A DNA stretch of 64,000 nucleotides from CBDCLY01 sp965218715. GTDB lineage: Bacteria > Bacteroidota > Bacteroidia > Flavobacteriales_E > Vicingaceae. The stretch is taken from assembly GCA_965218715.1 (NCBI GenBank), contig CBDCLY010000007.1:1-64000 (forward strand), in the 5' to 3' direction. Numbering within the stretch: position 1 is the first letter of the stretch; every line of letters begins with the position of its first letter. A program made the position numbers and the translations under genes. Under the pieces are notes generated by a model. That model did no database searches, was not told the DNA's origin, and was given only the letters and a program-made list of their open reading frames with translations. Positions 28,477 through 38,813 of this stretch are shown here, one piece after another.

Positions 28477-28824
28477 ATGAAGTTTAACTACCGCATCAGA
28501 AAAAAAGAAGAAATAAGCATTATTGACTTTGCAGGAAGAATTCTTGACAGGTCAGATGCAAAGGACTTAATTATGGAAACCGATTCATTGTTATCGGCAG
28601 GTCATAACAAAATAATAGTCAACCTTACCAACATCGATTATATTAACAGTGCTGGTTTAAATGTGTTAATTACTTTATTGACAAATACACGTAATAATTA
28701 CGGGGAACTTTACATTTGCGAAATACCTGACAAGGTGAAAAAATTAATTGTAATGAGTAAGTTGGAAAATATATTTTCAATGACTACAACAGAAGAAGAA
28801 GCATATAAAAAATTATTGAGCTAG
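28477..28824 (+). CDS. STAS-domain anti-sigma factor antagonist-like protein
   Basis: 115 residues, all one STAS domain; the start at 28477 fits the family better than an ORF start at 28429 that overlaps fur. The phospho-acceptor serine region is NIDYINSAGLNVLI. Such proteins act in partner-switching cascades with serine kinases and PP2C phosphatases, none of which lies nearby. It abuts purA directly: the purA ATG follows its TAG without a gap. It could relate to the two SiaC-family proteins in this window, but that is inference. Confidence 0.85.
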   Translation: MKFNYRIRKKEEISIIDFAGRILDRSDAKDLIMETDSLLSAGHNKIIVNLTNIDYINSAGLNVLITLLTNTRNNYGELYICEIPDKVKKLIVMSKLENIFSMTTTEEEAYKKLLS

Positions 28825-30105
28825 ATGAAAGTTGATGTATTATTAGGTCTTCAATGGGGAGATGAAGGGAAAGGGAAAATCGTTGATGTTTTAAGCCCAA
28901 AATTTGACGTAATTGCAAGATTTCAGGGTGGCCCGAATGCAGGCCATACTCTTGAATTTGATGGAATTAAGCATGTCCTTCACACGATACCATCGGGAAT
29001 ATTTCATGCTGATAAATTAAATGTTGTAGGCAATGGTGTCGTAATTGACCCCATTATATTCATGAAAGAAATTGATGCTTTGGAAGGTCACAATATTGAT
29101 TTTGCCTCGTCTTTGATGATTTCTAAAAAAGCCCATTTAATTCTACCTACACATCGACTTTTAGATGCGGCATCTGAGCAGGCCAAAGGAAAAAAGAAGA
29201 TTGGCTCTACCTTAAAAGGGATTGGTCCAACCTACATGGACAAAACTGGCAGAAACGGCCTCCGAGTGGGTGATATTGAAACTTCTGATTTTTCAGAAAA
29301 GTATGAATTGCTGAAACAAAAGCATCTACAAATGCTTAGTCAGTTTGACTTTGAAGTCGAATTGGTTGCATTAGAACAAGATTGGCTCAACAGCATCGAA
29401 AGATTCAAACAATTCACCCTAATCGATAGCGAACATTTCATCAATGAAAATAAAAAGTCAGGAAAAAGAATTTTAGCAGAGGGGGCACAAGGAACTTTAC
29501 TTGATATCGATTTTGGCTCCTACCCATTTGTAACCTCATCAAATACTATCACGGCTGGGGCTTGCACTGGACTTGGTGTTGCTCCTAACCAAATTGGAGA
29601 AGTATATGGCATTTTCAAAGCCTATTGCACTAGAGTTGGAAGCGGACCATTTCCAACAGAGTTACACGATGAAACAGGAGAAGCACTTAGAAAAGCTGGC
29701 CATGAATTTGGCGCTACTACTGGAAGACCAAGAAGATGTGGTTGGATAGATTTACCAGCATTAAAATATGCGATAATGATTAACGGGGTCACTCAATTGA
29801 TCATGACGAAGGCGGATGTTTTGAGCAGTTTTTCAGAGATAAAGGTTTGCACTAAATACCGAGTAGACGGAAATCTAATTGACTACTTACCATTTGATGT
29901 ATTGAACAGTTCGTTTGAACCCGTTTATGAAACATTGGAAGGCTGGGCAGATGACATTAGTCAGCTTCAATCGATAGACGAATTGCCCAAAAGTTTAGTT
30001 AGTTATATTGAATACCTAGAAGAAAAACTTGAAACTCCAATTTCAATAGTTTCAGTAGGTCCTGACAGAAAACAAACTTTAATACGTAAAAGTGAATTGG
30101 TTTAG
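28825..30105 (+). CDS. purA: Adenylosuccinate synthetase
   Basis: Joins IMP and aspartate using GTP, the first committed step to AMP. The GLQWGDEGKGKIVD loop and GGPNAGHTL motif near the N-terminus identify the family without doubt, and the length of 426 residues is standard. It begins immediately after the STAS gene and overlaps the OstA-like gene by 14 bp. Confidence 0.97.
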   Translation: MKVDVLLGLQWGDEGKGKIVDVLSPKFDVIARFQGGPNAGHTLEFDGIKHVLHTIPSGIFHADKLNVVGNGVVIDPIIFMKEIDALEGHNIDFASSLMISKKAHLILPTHRLLDAASEQAKGKKKIGSTLKGIGPTYMDKTGRNGLRVGDIETSDFSEKYELLKQKHLQMLSQFDFEVELVALEQDWLNSIERFKQFTLIDSEHFINENKKSGKRILAEGAQGTLLDIDFGSYPFVTSSNTITAGACTGLGVAPNQIGEVYGIFKAYCTRVGSGPFPTELHDETGEALRKAGHEFGATTGRPRRCGWIDLPALKYAIMINGVTQLIMTKADVLSSFSEIKVCTKYRVDGNLIDYLPFDVLNSSFEPVYETLEGWADDISQLQSIDELPKSLVSYIEYLEEKLETPISIVSVGPDRKQTLIRKSELV

Positions 30106-31703
30106 GCCATTGAATCTTCCTCCATTTCAAATCATCTCCCGACTTTTCGGATTATTATTACTAGTCTGCATTGGCACAAGTCTTTCTGCCCAAAAAACGG
30201 AAAAAATTGAGATAGTACAGGCCAATGAATTGGTTTTTACAGAACAGAGTGGAATTAAGGCTCAGCGCCTAATTGGCGATGTTATCTTTAAGCATCAAAA
30301 TGCGCTTATGTATTGCGACAGTGCATATCTCTACCAAGGCAAAAATAGCATTGAGGCCTTTGGTGATATTCGCATCAATCAAGGGGATACCATGAATTTG
30401 TATGGGGATCATCTCAATTACGACGGCAATACTCAAATTGCAAATGTTACGGGAAAAGAAGTGAGATTGTCGAGCACTGATTTTAACCTAACAACAACTT
30501 CCCTTTTATACAATCGGACCAATAATGTTGCAGATTATTATGAAGGTGCAGTAATTGAAAGCAAAAATGATAGCAATATTTTGGTCAGTGAAATAGGACA
30601 CTTTTTTGCCAATGAAAGCATGTTCATGTTTAAAAGAAACGTGGTGTTGAGTAATCCAAATTTTGAAATGAACTCTGATACGCTTCACTATTTCACAAAA
30701 AGCGAAAAAGTAAAATTCATTGGGCCAACTAGTATTAAAGGAGACAGTAATTACATATTCTGTCACAATGGATGGTACGATACTAAACTAGATCAGTCTC
30801 AATACTTTGATGAAGCCTATATCATTTCAGAAAATAGAAAGTTATTAGGGGATACCTTATACTATGATCGAATAATAGGATATGGTCAGGCTGATGGCAA
30901 CATTTCCATTATAGACACCACAGAAAAAATTGTTCTTTCGGGAGATCATGGCGAAATCTATGAATTCAAAGACTCTGCAATTGTAACTGAAAATGGTTTA
31001 TTGAATCAAATTGTTGAAGATGACACACTGTTTATTCGTGCAGATACATTCAAAATTTTTAAGCAGAATGAAATGGACTTTTTAATGGCCTATTATCATG
31101 TTTTGATTTTCAAGTCTGATCTTCAAGGAGCATGTGATTCAGTGGCTTACTCTTTTTCAGATTCAACCATTCAACTTTATGATGAACCTGTGCTTTGGTC
31201 AGACCAAAATCAATTAACAGCCCATCGAATTGATATTCGAATGGCCAATAAAAACATTCACTCTTTATTCCTAGACTCCAACGCCTTTATCATTTCTGAA
31301 ATTGACTCCATTCGATATAATCAGATAAAAGGGAAAACCATGACAGGTTACTTTAAAAACAGCAGTCTAAGCAAGGTGAAAGTAAGAGGAAGCGGCCAAA
31401 CTACCTATTTTGGACAAGATGAAGCAGAGAAGTTCATAGGGTGTAAATGTTGCGGAAAGTACAGACCTAGACATTCAAATTCAGGACAACACGATACGTT
31501 CCATTTCATTTCTAAACGACCCTGAAGCTGAAATGCATCCTATGGACAAATATGATCCTATAGAAGATTTACGGTATCGTGGATTTATTTGGTTAATTGA
31601 CAGAAGGCCTCTTTCAAAAACGGATTTGATTAATTTCACTTTAAACCCCATAGGTAAATCAGCCTGTTCGTTACTGATAATTAAGCAATTTAACACAGGA
31701 TGA
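30092..31703 (+). CDS. OstA/LptA-like periplasmic protein (one frameshift)
   Basis: A secreted, beta-strand-rich OstA-domain protein, probably part of LPS transport to the outer membrane, with a signal sequence ending in LSAQ near residue 33. Repeated strands such as DSAYLYQGKNSIEAFGDIRI give the LptA-like fold. The printed frame stops at 31525, but after removal of one G from the GGG at 31439-31441 it continues through a conserved NDPEAEMHPMDKYDP... RYRGFIWLIDRRP ending to a TGA at 31701, for about 536 residues. This restored C-terminus is typical of Bacteroidota members. A GTG at 30092 or TTG at 30110 could be the start. Confidence 0.8.
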
Positions 31704-31741
31704 ATTTTAAAATATTCTTAAGTTTCCATTTATTTTGAATT

Positions 31742-32840
31742 ATGTCTACTACAACGTCCAAACTCGATTCTAAAGCAAAAGCATTTTTTATTCAATTACC
31801 TTAACAATGCCTCCCCAACAGGGCACGAAAAAGAGGGTCAAAAGATTTGGTTAGAATACCTGAAACCCTTTGTAGATGAAACTTTAACTGATGACTACGG
31901 AAATGCGGTAGCCATCATAAATCCTGAAAAGAAATACAAGGTAGTGATAGAAGCTCATGCTGATGAAATTGGCTGGTATGTGCATTACATCAGCAAAGAA
32001 GGATTCATCTATGTTAGAAGAAATGGAGGTTCAGATCATCAAATAGCCCCCTCTAAAAAGGTGAACATCCATACCGACAAGGGAATTGTTAAGGCGGTTT
32101 TTGGATGGCCAGCAATTCATACAAGAGGAAATGGAAGCCAGGAACAAGCAACCCCAAGTTGAAAAACATCTTTTTAGATTGTGGTTGCGCCAGCAAAGAA
32201 GAAGTAGAAAAATTGGGAGTTCATGTTGGTTGTGTAATTACCTATGAAGATGAGTTTAGCATTTTAAATAATAACTATTACTTAGGCAGGGCATTGGACA
32301 ACAGAATCGGTGGCTTTATTTATAGCGGAAGTGGCTAGATTACTCAAGAAAAATAAAGTCGAGCTACCATTTGGATTGTACATTACCAATTCGGTTCAAG
32401 AGGAAATTGGTCTCAGGGGAGCTCAAATGATAGTTGAAAGAATAAAACCAAATGTGGCCATCGTAACTGATGTTTGTCATGATACCCAAACACCACTAAT
32501 TAATAAAATCGAACAAGGAGACTTGTTTAGTGGAAAAGGCCCAGTTATTACCTATGGCCCATCCGTTCATAATAAGCTAAGAGCATTAATTTTAGATGTT
32601 GCAGAACAGCACAAGATTGGCATTCAACGCTTGGCGGCTAGTCGTTCTACCGGAACAGATACAGATGCTTTTGCCTACGCAAATGGGGGAATACCATCTG
32701 CCTTAATATCATTGCCGATTAGGTATATGCACACAACTGTAGAGATGGCTCATAAAGATGATGTAAGCAATGTAATCAACCTAATTTACCAAAGCTTATT
32801 GGCAATTGAAGATGGACATGATTTTTCCTATTTCAGTTAA
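31742..32840 (+). pseudogene. M42-family glutamyl aminopeptidase-like peptidase (three frame breaks)
   Basis: When three indels are repaired the gene encodes about 365 residues of the M42 metallopeptidase family, with AHADEIGW, FLDCG, GRALDNRIGGF, NSVQEEIGLRG and TDVCHDT motifs at the expected metal and catalytic sites. The breaks are an extra T in the T6 run 31784-31789, a missing base near 32151-32157, and an extra T near 32310-32318. The net change restores a full frame from ATG 31742 to TAA 32840. Family members act on short peptides in the cytoplasm. Three breaks in one gene with others nearby suggest sequence errors rather than decay. Confidence 0.8.
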
Positions 32841-32865
32841 AGTAAACAGGAAGATAGAATTCAAC

Positions 32866-33431
32866 TCAATTCAAAGAATGAACGTCCAATTGAATATTTC
32901 CCATCTTTAATTCACGATACTGTTTTGCCAAATGGGCAAGGAGTTTACTTAGTTTAGCAATTGCTTCTTCCGTTTCTGAAGAAACATTTTGCTTTCTTAG
33001 GCGCAGGAACAAGAAGGCCATAAACGGCATTAATGGCCATTTCAATTTCATTTGAGACTCCTTTCCCTCCTGCTTTTTTTATCAGATCATTAAGAACAGG
33101 TTTCGCCGCTTCGTAGTTTTCTTGGTGACGTTTATCTTCTAATTTTATCAATAAGGTCTGATGTAAAATTGATAAACCTTCTAGCTCTCTGCTTACACTC
33201 AATAAATGTCCTTGTTGCTCAATTCCATTTTCTTTCATTTTCTAGAATGATGGCCTTATACCAATCTCTGATTTCGTTTAAGACCTCTTCATTTTGGTCA
33301 AACTGACTAATGATGTACTGTTCTAACTTGGATTCATCAAATTGAACGGACCGCAAAATGTCTTCAATTTGAAACATATAGATAATGTACTCTACTATAT
33401 TGGTATCCTTCTTAAGCCTAGCTATTAGCAT
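32866..33431 (-). pseudogene. DUF4924-family protein (two frame breaks)
   Basis: Restored, this is about 187 residues of the Bacteroidota-specific DUF4924 family: IVEYIIYMFQIEDILRS near the N-terminus, an EIRDWY motif, then GHLLSVSRELEGL and VYGLLVLRLRKQNVSSET. As printed it is three fragments. The breaks are near the A4 run at 33238-33241 and an extra base at 33006-33007; deleting one base at each gives a single frame. Function is unknown. The ATG at 33431 immediately follows the stop of the Skp-like gene. Confidence 0.75.
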
Positions 33432-34034
33432 CTATTTATCTTCTTTTTTGTATTGATCATTTAAACCTTGGATCACTTCTTTTGTAATGTCTAATGTATC
33501 TGTGGCCATTAGGGTGCTGCTGTTTGCGCTTCTGTCGAGAATATAATTGATGCCTTCATCTTGGTATTTCACTAAATAATTGGCAACATCATTCCTTATT
33601 TCCTTTTGCATTTTGGCCTCTAAATCCAGAAGCTGATTGCTCCATTCTTGTTGTAATTTCCCAAGTTCTTGTTCCTTTTCTAATAAGTCTTGTTGTTTTT
33701 GTTGTCCTTCAAACTGACTCATTTGTCCGGCTGTTTGCTGAAATTCAATTACCTCCTTTTCAAATGCACTAGCTTTTGCCTCTAGACTCCTTTTAAATTG
33801 TTTCTGCTTCGCCTCCAACTCATCCGTTAAATCAATTACCATTTGGTATTGATCCCAAATTGAATCAGAATTAACAAAAGCAATTTGAGGATTGACTTCA
33901 TCTGTAATAATTGGTTCAACCACGTTCGTTTCAATTTCATTAGGAGTTTCCTCATTTTCACATTGCATGATTAGCAAATAACAAAGGCCTAATAATAGAA
34001 GGATATTGATGGTCCATTGAACTGGGTTTTTCAT
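33432..34034 (-). CDS. OmpH/Skp-like periplasmic chaperone
   Basis: 200 residues with an N-terminal hydrophobic signal or anchor and a long coiled coil rich in Glu, Gln and Lys between about 70 and 150, followed by a short C-terminal domain. The pattern IAFVNSDSIWDQYQMV is the family's start. Such proteins bind unfolded outer-membrane proteins. A cysteine in MQCENEE could make it a lipoprotein. Placed head-to-tail with DUF4924. Confidence 0.8.
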   Translation of the reverse strand: MKNPVQWTINILLLLGLCYLLIMQCENEETPNEIETNVVEPIITDEVNPQIAFVNSDSIWDQYQMVIDLTDELEAKQKQFKRSLEAKASAFEKEVIEFQQTAGQMSQFEGQQKQQDLLEKEQELGKLQQEWSNQLLDLEAKMQKEIRNDVANYLVKYQDEGINYILDRSANSSTLMATDTLDITKEVIQGLNDQYKKEDK

Positions 34035-34086
34035 TTTAGCTTATTTTTAAATTAAGAACCGCAAAAATGAGATAAATTCTCGAATC

Positions 34087-34932
34087 ATGATTTCTAAAAT
34101 TCCTAAAAACCTAGAGCAGATTGAAGTTAAGTATGCATTGGCCATATTGGACTTATTGGCCCTATTGGAACAAGAGAATGAAATTAAAAAACCATTCAAT
34201 TTTGAAGCGAAAGAATTGATTACAGAAGAAATTCTAATTGAGAACCTTTCCAGGCACCCAATACCTACTAGAGAACAATTCCATTACCTTGGAAAGTACA
34301 CTGAAGCATTAATGGCTTATTTCTTCAGGGTCTGTAAGAATCATCAATTATTAATAAGCAATTTACAAATCAATGAAGAAGGAATAAGTAAAGGTGAAAT
34401 TGATTTTATTCTATTGAACAAGCAAAAGGAGTACGTCCATCTAGAATACAGTACCAAATTTTTTCTTCAGCTTAAAGATGCAGAAAATGTACAATGGCTT
34501 GGGCCCAATGGGAAAGACAGCTTAAAGAAGAAGAAAGAAAAGTTAATCAATCAGCAATTGAGGCTCTGTTCAAATTATCACCATTTACTAAAGGAAAATT
34601 TGAAAGACAAAAAGATAATTCCCAAAGCCCTGTTGCACATGTTTGCCTTTTTTCCTTTTGAATCAACAATAAAAAAATGGTGGATTAGACAAAACAAGAC
34701 AAATCAACTTCTTGAAAGTTCTGCTTATTTTTCAATTGCTCATTCAAAACTAAAGTGGCTAAATCCTTGCCTTGGAACAAATCTACTTTGCGATGTCGAT
34801 GAATTAGAAAACCATATTGATCAACATTTTAGAAAGGATCAAAAAGCAATACTAGTTGTTAGGTACGATGAAAATAAAGAACCAATGGACCATGGGTTTA
34901 TCGTTAATAATACTTGGCCTAGTTCAAATTAA
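34087..34932 (+). CDS. DUF1853-family protein, PD-(D/E)XK nuclease-like
   Basis: 281 residues. A LGKYTEALMAYFF helix, GEIDFIL, and HLEYSTKFFLQ strand, then a conserved WLGPNGKDSLKKKKEKL element, match DUF1853. The Asp in GEIDFIL and Glu-X-X-X-Lys-like residues in HLEYSTKF look like a PD-(D/E)XK nuclease core, though activity is not known for the family. It lies divergent from the Skp gene. Confidence 0.75.
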   Translation: MISKIPKNLEQIEVKYALAILDLLALLEQENEIKKPFNFEAKELITEEILIENLSRHPIPTREQFHYLGKYTEALMAYFFRVCKNHQLLISNLQINEEGISKGEIDFILLNKQKEYVHLEYSTKFFLQLKDAENVQWLGPNGKDSLKKKKEKLINQQLRLCSNYHHLLKENLKDKKIIPKALLHMFAFFPFESTIKKWWIRQNKTNQLLESSAYFSIAHSKLKWLNPCLGTNLLCDVDELENHIDQHFRKDQKAILVVRYDENKEPMDHGFIVNNTWPSSN

Positions 34933-35329
34933 TTTGTCTTTCTTTTAGCTTTTCATAGGCGGAAAACTTAAATGGCAAGGATAGCATTTGGGACAAATCT
35001 TCTCCCATTTCTAAGGCATACTTGTCGTTGCTCAAATAATTCCAATTCACATTCACTAGAACTCCTTGTTCTTTCATTTCATTCACTTTCATTAGAAAAA
35101 ATAAGAATCTTTTCGAAGAAGCAAGGTTAAAGTATTCAATGTCGAAAGTAAATTCAATGGTTTGTATGGGTGGGTTGGCAACAAAATCATCCATCCAATT
35201 CAATAAAGGCCGATAGAATTCCTCAACATTCACCAAAATTGATTTTCCTTGGATAAGAAATGAACCTTTTTGAGGATTAAAAATCACCCTTGGAGATTTA
35301 TATGTTGGTTCAATTTCTATGTGCTGCAT
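34919..35329 (-). CDS. SiaC-family regulatory phosphoprotein (DUF1987), second copy
   Basis: 136 residues, homologous to the protein at 5398-5772 (shared VYFNLASSK-like core and FYRPLLNWMDDFV segment) but clearly divergent. It is likely a phospho-regulated adaptor, as for SiaC; no kinase or phosphatase gene adjoins. Its neighbours are DUF1853 (convergent, 14-bp overlap) and, after a gap of about 105 bp, the LytTR regulator. Confidence 0.75.
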   Translation of the reverse strand: MQHIEIEPTYKSPRVIFNPQKGSFLIQGKSILVNVEEFYRPLLNWMDDFVANPPIQTIEFTFDIEYFNLASSKRFLFFLMKVNEMKEQGVLVNVNWNYLSNDKYALEMGEDLSQMLSLPFKFSAYEKLKERQINLN

Positions 35330-35434
35330 ACTAGGACTTTTAATAAATTTAAGCCATAATTTGACACATGGTATTTAAATTATACTATTCATTCATTAGA
35401 CTAGACCAACCTTGGATTCAAATCGACAAAGTAA

Positions 35435-36173
35435 TTAAAGACTCATCATATCTTTTAATTTTGCAGCCTGTCTTCTAGAAATTTCAATTTGCTTTTCATC
35501 TTTTTAAGCTAACTCTGAGACCTCCATTGAACCAATTTTCAATTTTATCCACCCAATTTAGGTTGATGATGAATTTTCTATTTGCTCTAAAAAAGACCTT
35601 CTGATCAAGCCGCTGTTCTAGGCCATTTAGTGATTTTAAAATTAATGGCTTAAATGTTTTAAAGTAAACCCTCACATAATTTCCCTCTGACTCAAATGCA
35701 CTTACTTCGCTTAACTTAACAAACCAGCACTTCTCTCCATCCTTTACAAATACTTGATCATTTTCTCCCAAAACATTAGAAGATTCTCCCAATTGGACTT
35801 CTTCCATTTGCTCATCCTCAAATTGGCGGGTAGCTTTTAATTTCTCAATGGTCTCCCCTAAACGGCTCTGTTCGATTGGCTTAAGCAAGTAATCAAATGC
35901 ATTTACCTCGAATGCTTTAATTGCAAATTCATCATATGCGGTTGTAAAAACAACTTGAGGTACAAATGAAATTTCTTCCAACAAACCAAAACCATCTTTA
36001 CCAGGCATTTGTATGTCTAAAAAAATAATGTCAGGTTTTAATACCTCAATTTTTTTAATTGCATTATCTGCATTATTGCATTCGCCAATTACTCTAACTT
36101 CTGGATATTCCTCCAATAAGTTCATTAGCTCTTTTCTTGCAAGCCTTTCGTCATCAATTACTAATGCTTTCAT
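35435..36173 (-). CDS. LytTR-family response regulator (one frameshift)
   Basis: A receiver domain (phospho-acceptor Asp53 in FLDIQMPGKDG) is followed by a LytTR DNA-binding domain starting near residue 145 (DQVFVKDGEKCWFVKLSEV). The printed frame stops at 35496, cutting the last strands. Removing one T from the T5 run 35501-35505 restores the usual ending (SLKDEKQIEISRRQAAKLKD) to a stop at 35435, giving about 245 residues. It overlaps the histidine kinase gene by 20 bp and forms a two-component pair with it. Confidence 0.88.
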
Positions 36174-37227
36174 CTGATTTTATTTTTAAGTGGGTCTCTT
36201 GAGGAATAATTAATTCAGCCAAAACCGTTTCATTCTCGTCGTTCTGAATATTCAACTTTGCTTTATTTCCATAAAGAATTTTTAGTCTTTGTATGGTGTT
36301 TACCAATCCAAAACCTTTTTCTTTTTCATTGCTTTCTAAGTATTCTCCCGAATTTCTAATACTAAGCATTAAGCCATTATCAAAAGGGAAGGCTTTAACT
36401 TCAACAATCCCTCCTTTTGGCAGTTTACTAATTCCATGTTTAATCCCATTCTCAACCAGTGTTTGTAACATCATTGGCGGAACTAGGAAGTCTTTTATTT
36501 TTGGATCAATCTCAAAGTGACTGTTCAATCGTTCTTCAAACCTAGTTTTCTCTAGGTTCAAATAATCTTCAACCAATTGCAATTCTTCTGATAAGGGAAT
36601 CAGCTTTTTTCTACCCATTAACATTGAGCTTCTTAAAATATTAGAAAGTCTTGTAATGGATGCTTTTGCCATGGCAGGATCTTCTTCTACCAAAGCTCTT
36701 ATTATGTTCATAGAATTGAAAAGAAAGTGTGGGTTAAGCTGGGATTTTAATTTATTCAACTCAATTTCATTCTTAGTAGCTTGCCACTTCAAGTTTTTTA
36801 TTTCTTCTTTTCTATAGTTTTGGATGAAATGAAAAAGAAAATAAAACAAGGACCAAAACATAAAAACCACCCAAACACTTAAAGCACTTTGAAGCAGTTC
36901 TATTGGATTAAATTCAAATCCAAAATTATCGATGATCAAATCAGAGATCAATCGATGGATGATTACATAAATTGCACTAATTGCGAAAGACGCGCCAACT
37001 AACCTAGGAATTAGCCCTATGATCTTATGTCTTAGCCAATCCAATCTGAGAATTAATTCTCTGTACAAATGACTTGCAATGATTCCTAAGAGAAATGTGG
37101 TGACAAGATGAAGAGTAAATTTTAAACTAATTGGAAATCCATCTAAACTATTTAAGAGCACAAGCAGGACCACATACAAAGACCAACCAGTAAGTTGTGA
37201 TAACCAATATAAACGGATTCTAGACAT
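36154..37227 (-). CDS. LytS/YpdA-type sensor histidine kinase
   Basis: 357 residues: four or so N-terminal membrane helices without a large extracytoplasmic domain, then the family's phosphorylation motif (QLNPHFLFNSMNIIRALVEEDP) and an N-box (VENGIKHGISKLPKGG). Pairs with the overlapping LytTR regulator. The small sensor part suggests it detects a membrane or cytoplasmic signal; the ligand and target genes are unknown. Confidence 0.9.
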   Translation of the reverse strand: MSRIRLYWLSQLTGWSLYVVLLVLLNSLDGFPISLKFTLHLVTTFLLGIIASHLYRELILRLDWLRHKIIGLIPRLVGASFAISAIYVIIHRLISDLIIDNFGFEFNPIELLQSALSVWVVFMFWSLFYFLFHFIQNYRKEEIKNLKWQATKNEIELNKLKSQLNPHFLFNSMNIIRALVEEDPAMAKASITRLSNILRSSMLMGRKKLIPLSEELQLVEDYLNLEKTRFEERLNSHFEIDPKIKDFLVPPMMLQTLVENGIKHGISKLPKGGIVEVKAFPFDNGLMLSIRNSGEYLESNEKEKGFGLVNTIQRLKILYGNKAKLNIQNDENETVLAELIIPQETHLKIKSDESISN

Positions 37228-37418
37228 CTGAGTTTAAACTTGTGATAAGATAGCTAATAGTTCTTTATTTTTAACCTAAAAAGAAAGGAGGTTTTCACCC
37301 CCTCTCAATCCTGTTTAACATAAAACAACTAATGCTACTGTAGTTATTCAATACTAATTTAATCATGCAAGCCTTTTTTAAGATGAATAAATACACCAAT
37401 GGAACATGGCCCTTATCA

Positions 37419-38009
37419 ATGGAAATAAACAACAGGTTCATATTATCCATACTACTTTTCTTTTTCCTGATGCTGGGAAGTGAGAATCTATTGGGGCAAG
37501 CGAGAGAAAGCGCAGATTTTAAGCCACCAAAGGAAAGGAAAAGTAATAAAGGTGGATTTGAGTTTGATCCCTCAAACATAGTAGTTGGTGGAAATTTTGG
37601 TGCAGCATTTGGCGACATTACAATAGTAGAGGTCTCCCCCACTGTAGGATATCAATTCTCTGATCACTATGTTGCAGGTCTAAGTGCGAAGTACATTTAT
37701 TTTGAAGACCGACAATTTGCTCCTGTTTTCACCTATAAAACAAATGTTTACGGTGGTGGAATATATAATCAGTACTATTTCTTGGAAAATTTTATCGCTC
37801 ATGCAGAATATGAGCTGATCAATAGAGACCATCCATTTGTATTGAACAAACGAATTAATGTTCATGGAGTTTTTGTTGGAGGTGGTTACCGATCTGGGAA
37901 TGATGGCTATTTCTTTAGCTTGTTAGTGCTTTACAATTTAAATGATTCACCTGAATCCATCTATCCAAACCCAAACATTAGAATTGGATTTGGAATTGGA
38001 TTTAATTAA
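37419..38009 (+). CDS. Small outer-membrane beta-barrel protein
   Basis: 196 residues from the ATG at 37419, which gives a signal peptide ending LLGQA; an upstream ATG at 37365 would add a non-signal tail. The mature protein shows alternating strands (FEFDPSNIVVGGNFGAAFGDITIVEVSPTVGYQF) ending with an aromatic glycine-rich strand (NIRIGFGIGFN), typical of small OMPs. No specific function is recognised. Convergent with mtgA, 4 bp apart. Confidence 0.65.
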   Translation: MEINNRFILSILLFFFLMLGSENLLGQARESADFKPPKERKSNKGGFEFDPSNIVVGGNFGAAFGDITIVEVSPTVGYQFSDHYVAGLSAKYIYFEDRQFAPVFTYKTNVYGGGIYNQYYFLENFIAHAEYELINRDHPFVLNKRINVHGVFVGGGYRSGNDGYFFSLLVLYNLNDSPESIYPNPNIRIGFGIGFN

Positions 38010-38013
38010 ATGC

Positions 38014-38724
38014 CTAATAGTCTTGATAATCATTGGGATACCAATGTCGAACGACCCTGACACCTCCCAAATTTTTTACTTGTACCAATATCCAATTCTT
38101 CTTTCTGAAGGATTTCGCAGGTGGATTTGAAAGTGAGAAAATAATTGGATTGGGCAAAACTGCTGCCATAACTGCAGCTTCATTCATGTTCAAGTCAGAA
38201 GCCTTCTTTCTAAAATACTTCTGAGCTGCGGCCTCTGCGCCATAAACATTTGGACCCCACTCTACCACATTCATGTAGATTTCCATGATTCTTTTCTTGG
38301 TCCAAAGCAATTCCATCAAACCAGTAAAATATGCTTCTAAGCCTTTCCTTAAAAAAGTTTTCCCAGGCCATAGAAATAAGTTCTTGGCCAATTGTTGACT
38401 AATGGTACTTGCCCCTCTTAGCTTTCCCCCATTCTTATTGTGGTAAAAGGCATCTTCAATTGCTACTAAATCAAATCCAGAATGTTTCAAAAACAATTGA
38501 TCCTCCCCTGCGATAATTGAAATGGGAAGGTGAATGTTAATTTCTTCTATATCTACCCAGGTGTATTGCAATCCCTCCTCATCGTTTTGTAAGGATTGAT
38601 GCAACATCATCGTTGAAATAGGCGGATTGATGTATCGATAGGTGAGCACCCAAAGAAAGGTGACCACAAGAAAACCAATTGCAAGAAATAAGATGGCTTT
38701 AAAAACCTGTTTTAACACTTTCAC
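38014..38724 (-). CDS. mtgA: Monofunctional biosynthetic peptidoglycan transglycosylase
   Basis: Polymerises lipid II glycan strands. 236 residues with a single N-terminal membrane anchor and the GT51 motifs IAGEDQLFLKHSGFD (catalytic Glu) and GASTISQQLAKNLFLWPGKT. There is no transpeptidase domain, which is the definition of MtgA. The length is normal. Confidence 0.95.
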   Translation of the reverse strand: MKVLKQVFKAILFLAIGFLVVTFLWVLTYRYINPPISTMMLHQSLQNDEEGLQYTWVDIEEINIHLPISIIAGEDQLFLKHSGFDLVAIEDAFYHNKNGGKLRGASTISQQLAKNLFLWPGKTFLRKGLEAYFTGLMELLWTKKRIMEIYMNVVEWGPNVYGAEAAAQKYFRKKASDLNMNEAAVMAAVLPNPIIFSLSNPPAKSFRKKNWILVQVKNLGGVRVVRHWYPNDYQDY

Positions 38725-38813
38725 AATTCACCAATCAAATAAAAATTTCAATTGCTTAAAATTATAAAATTGAAGAACACAAAATTGCTTTAAACAAAGT
38801 TTAGCCTAAATTC

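Noticed and set aside
31944..32840. Three separate small peptidase-like genes
   Set aside because: All three fragments align in order to one M42 peptidase, with conserved motifs continuing across each break.
37281..37315. A terminator in the 37.2-37.4 kb gap
   Set aside because: The possible stem is only four pairs with poor context, so it was not reported.
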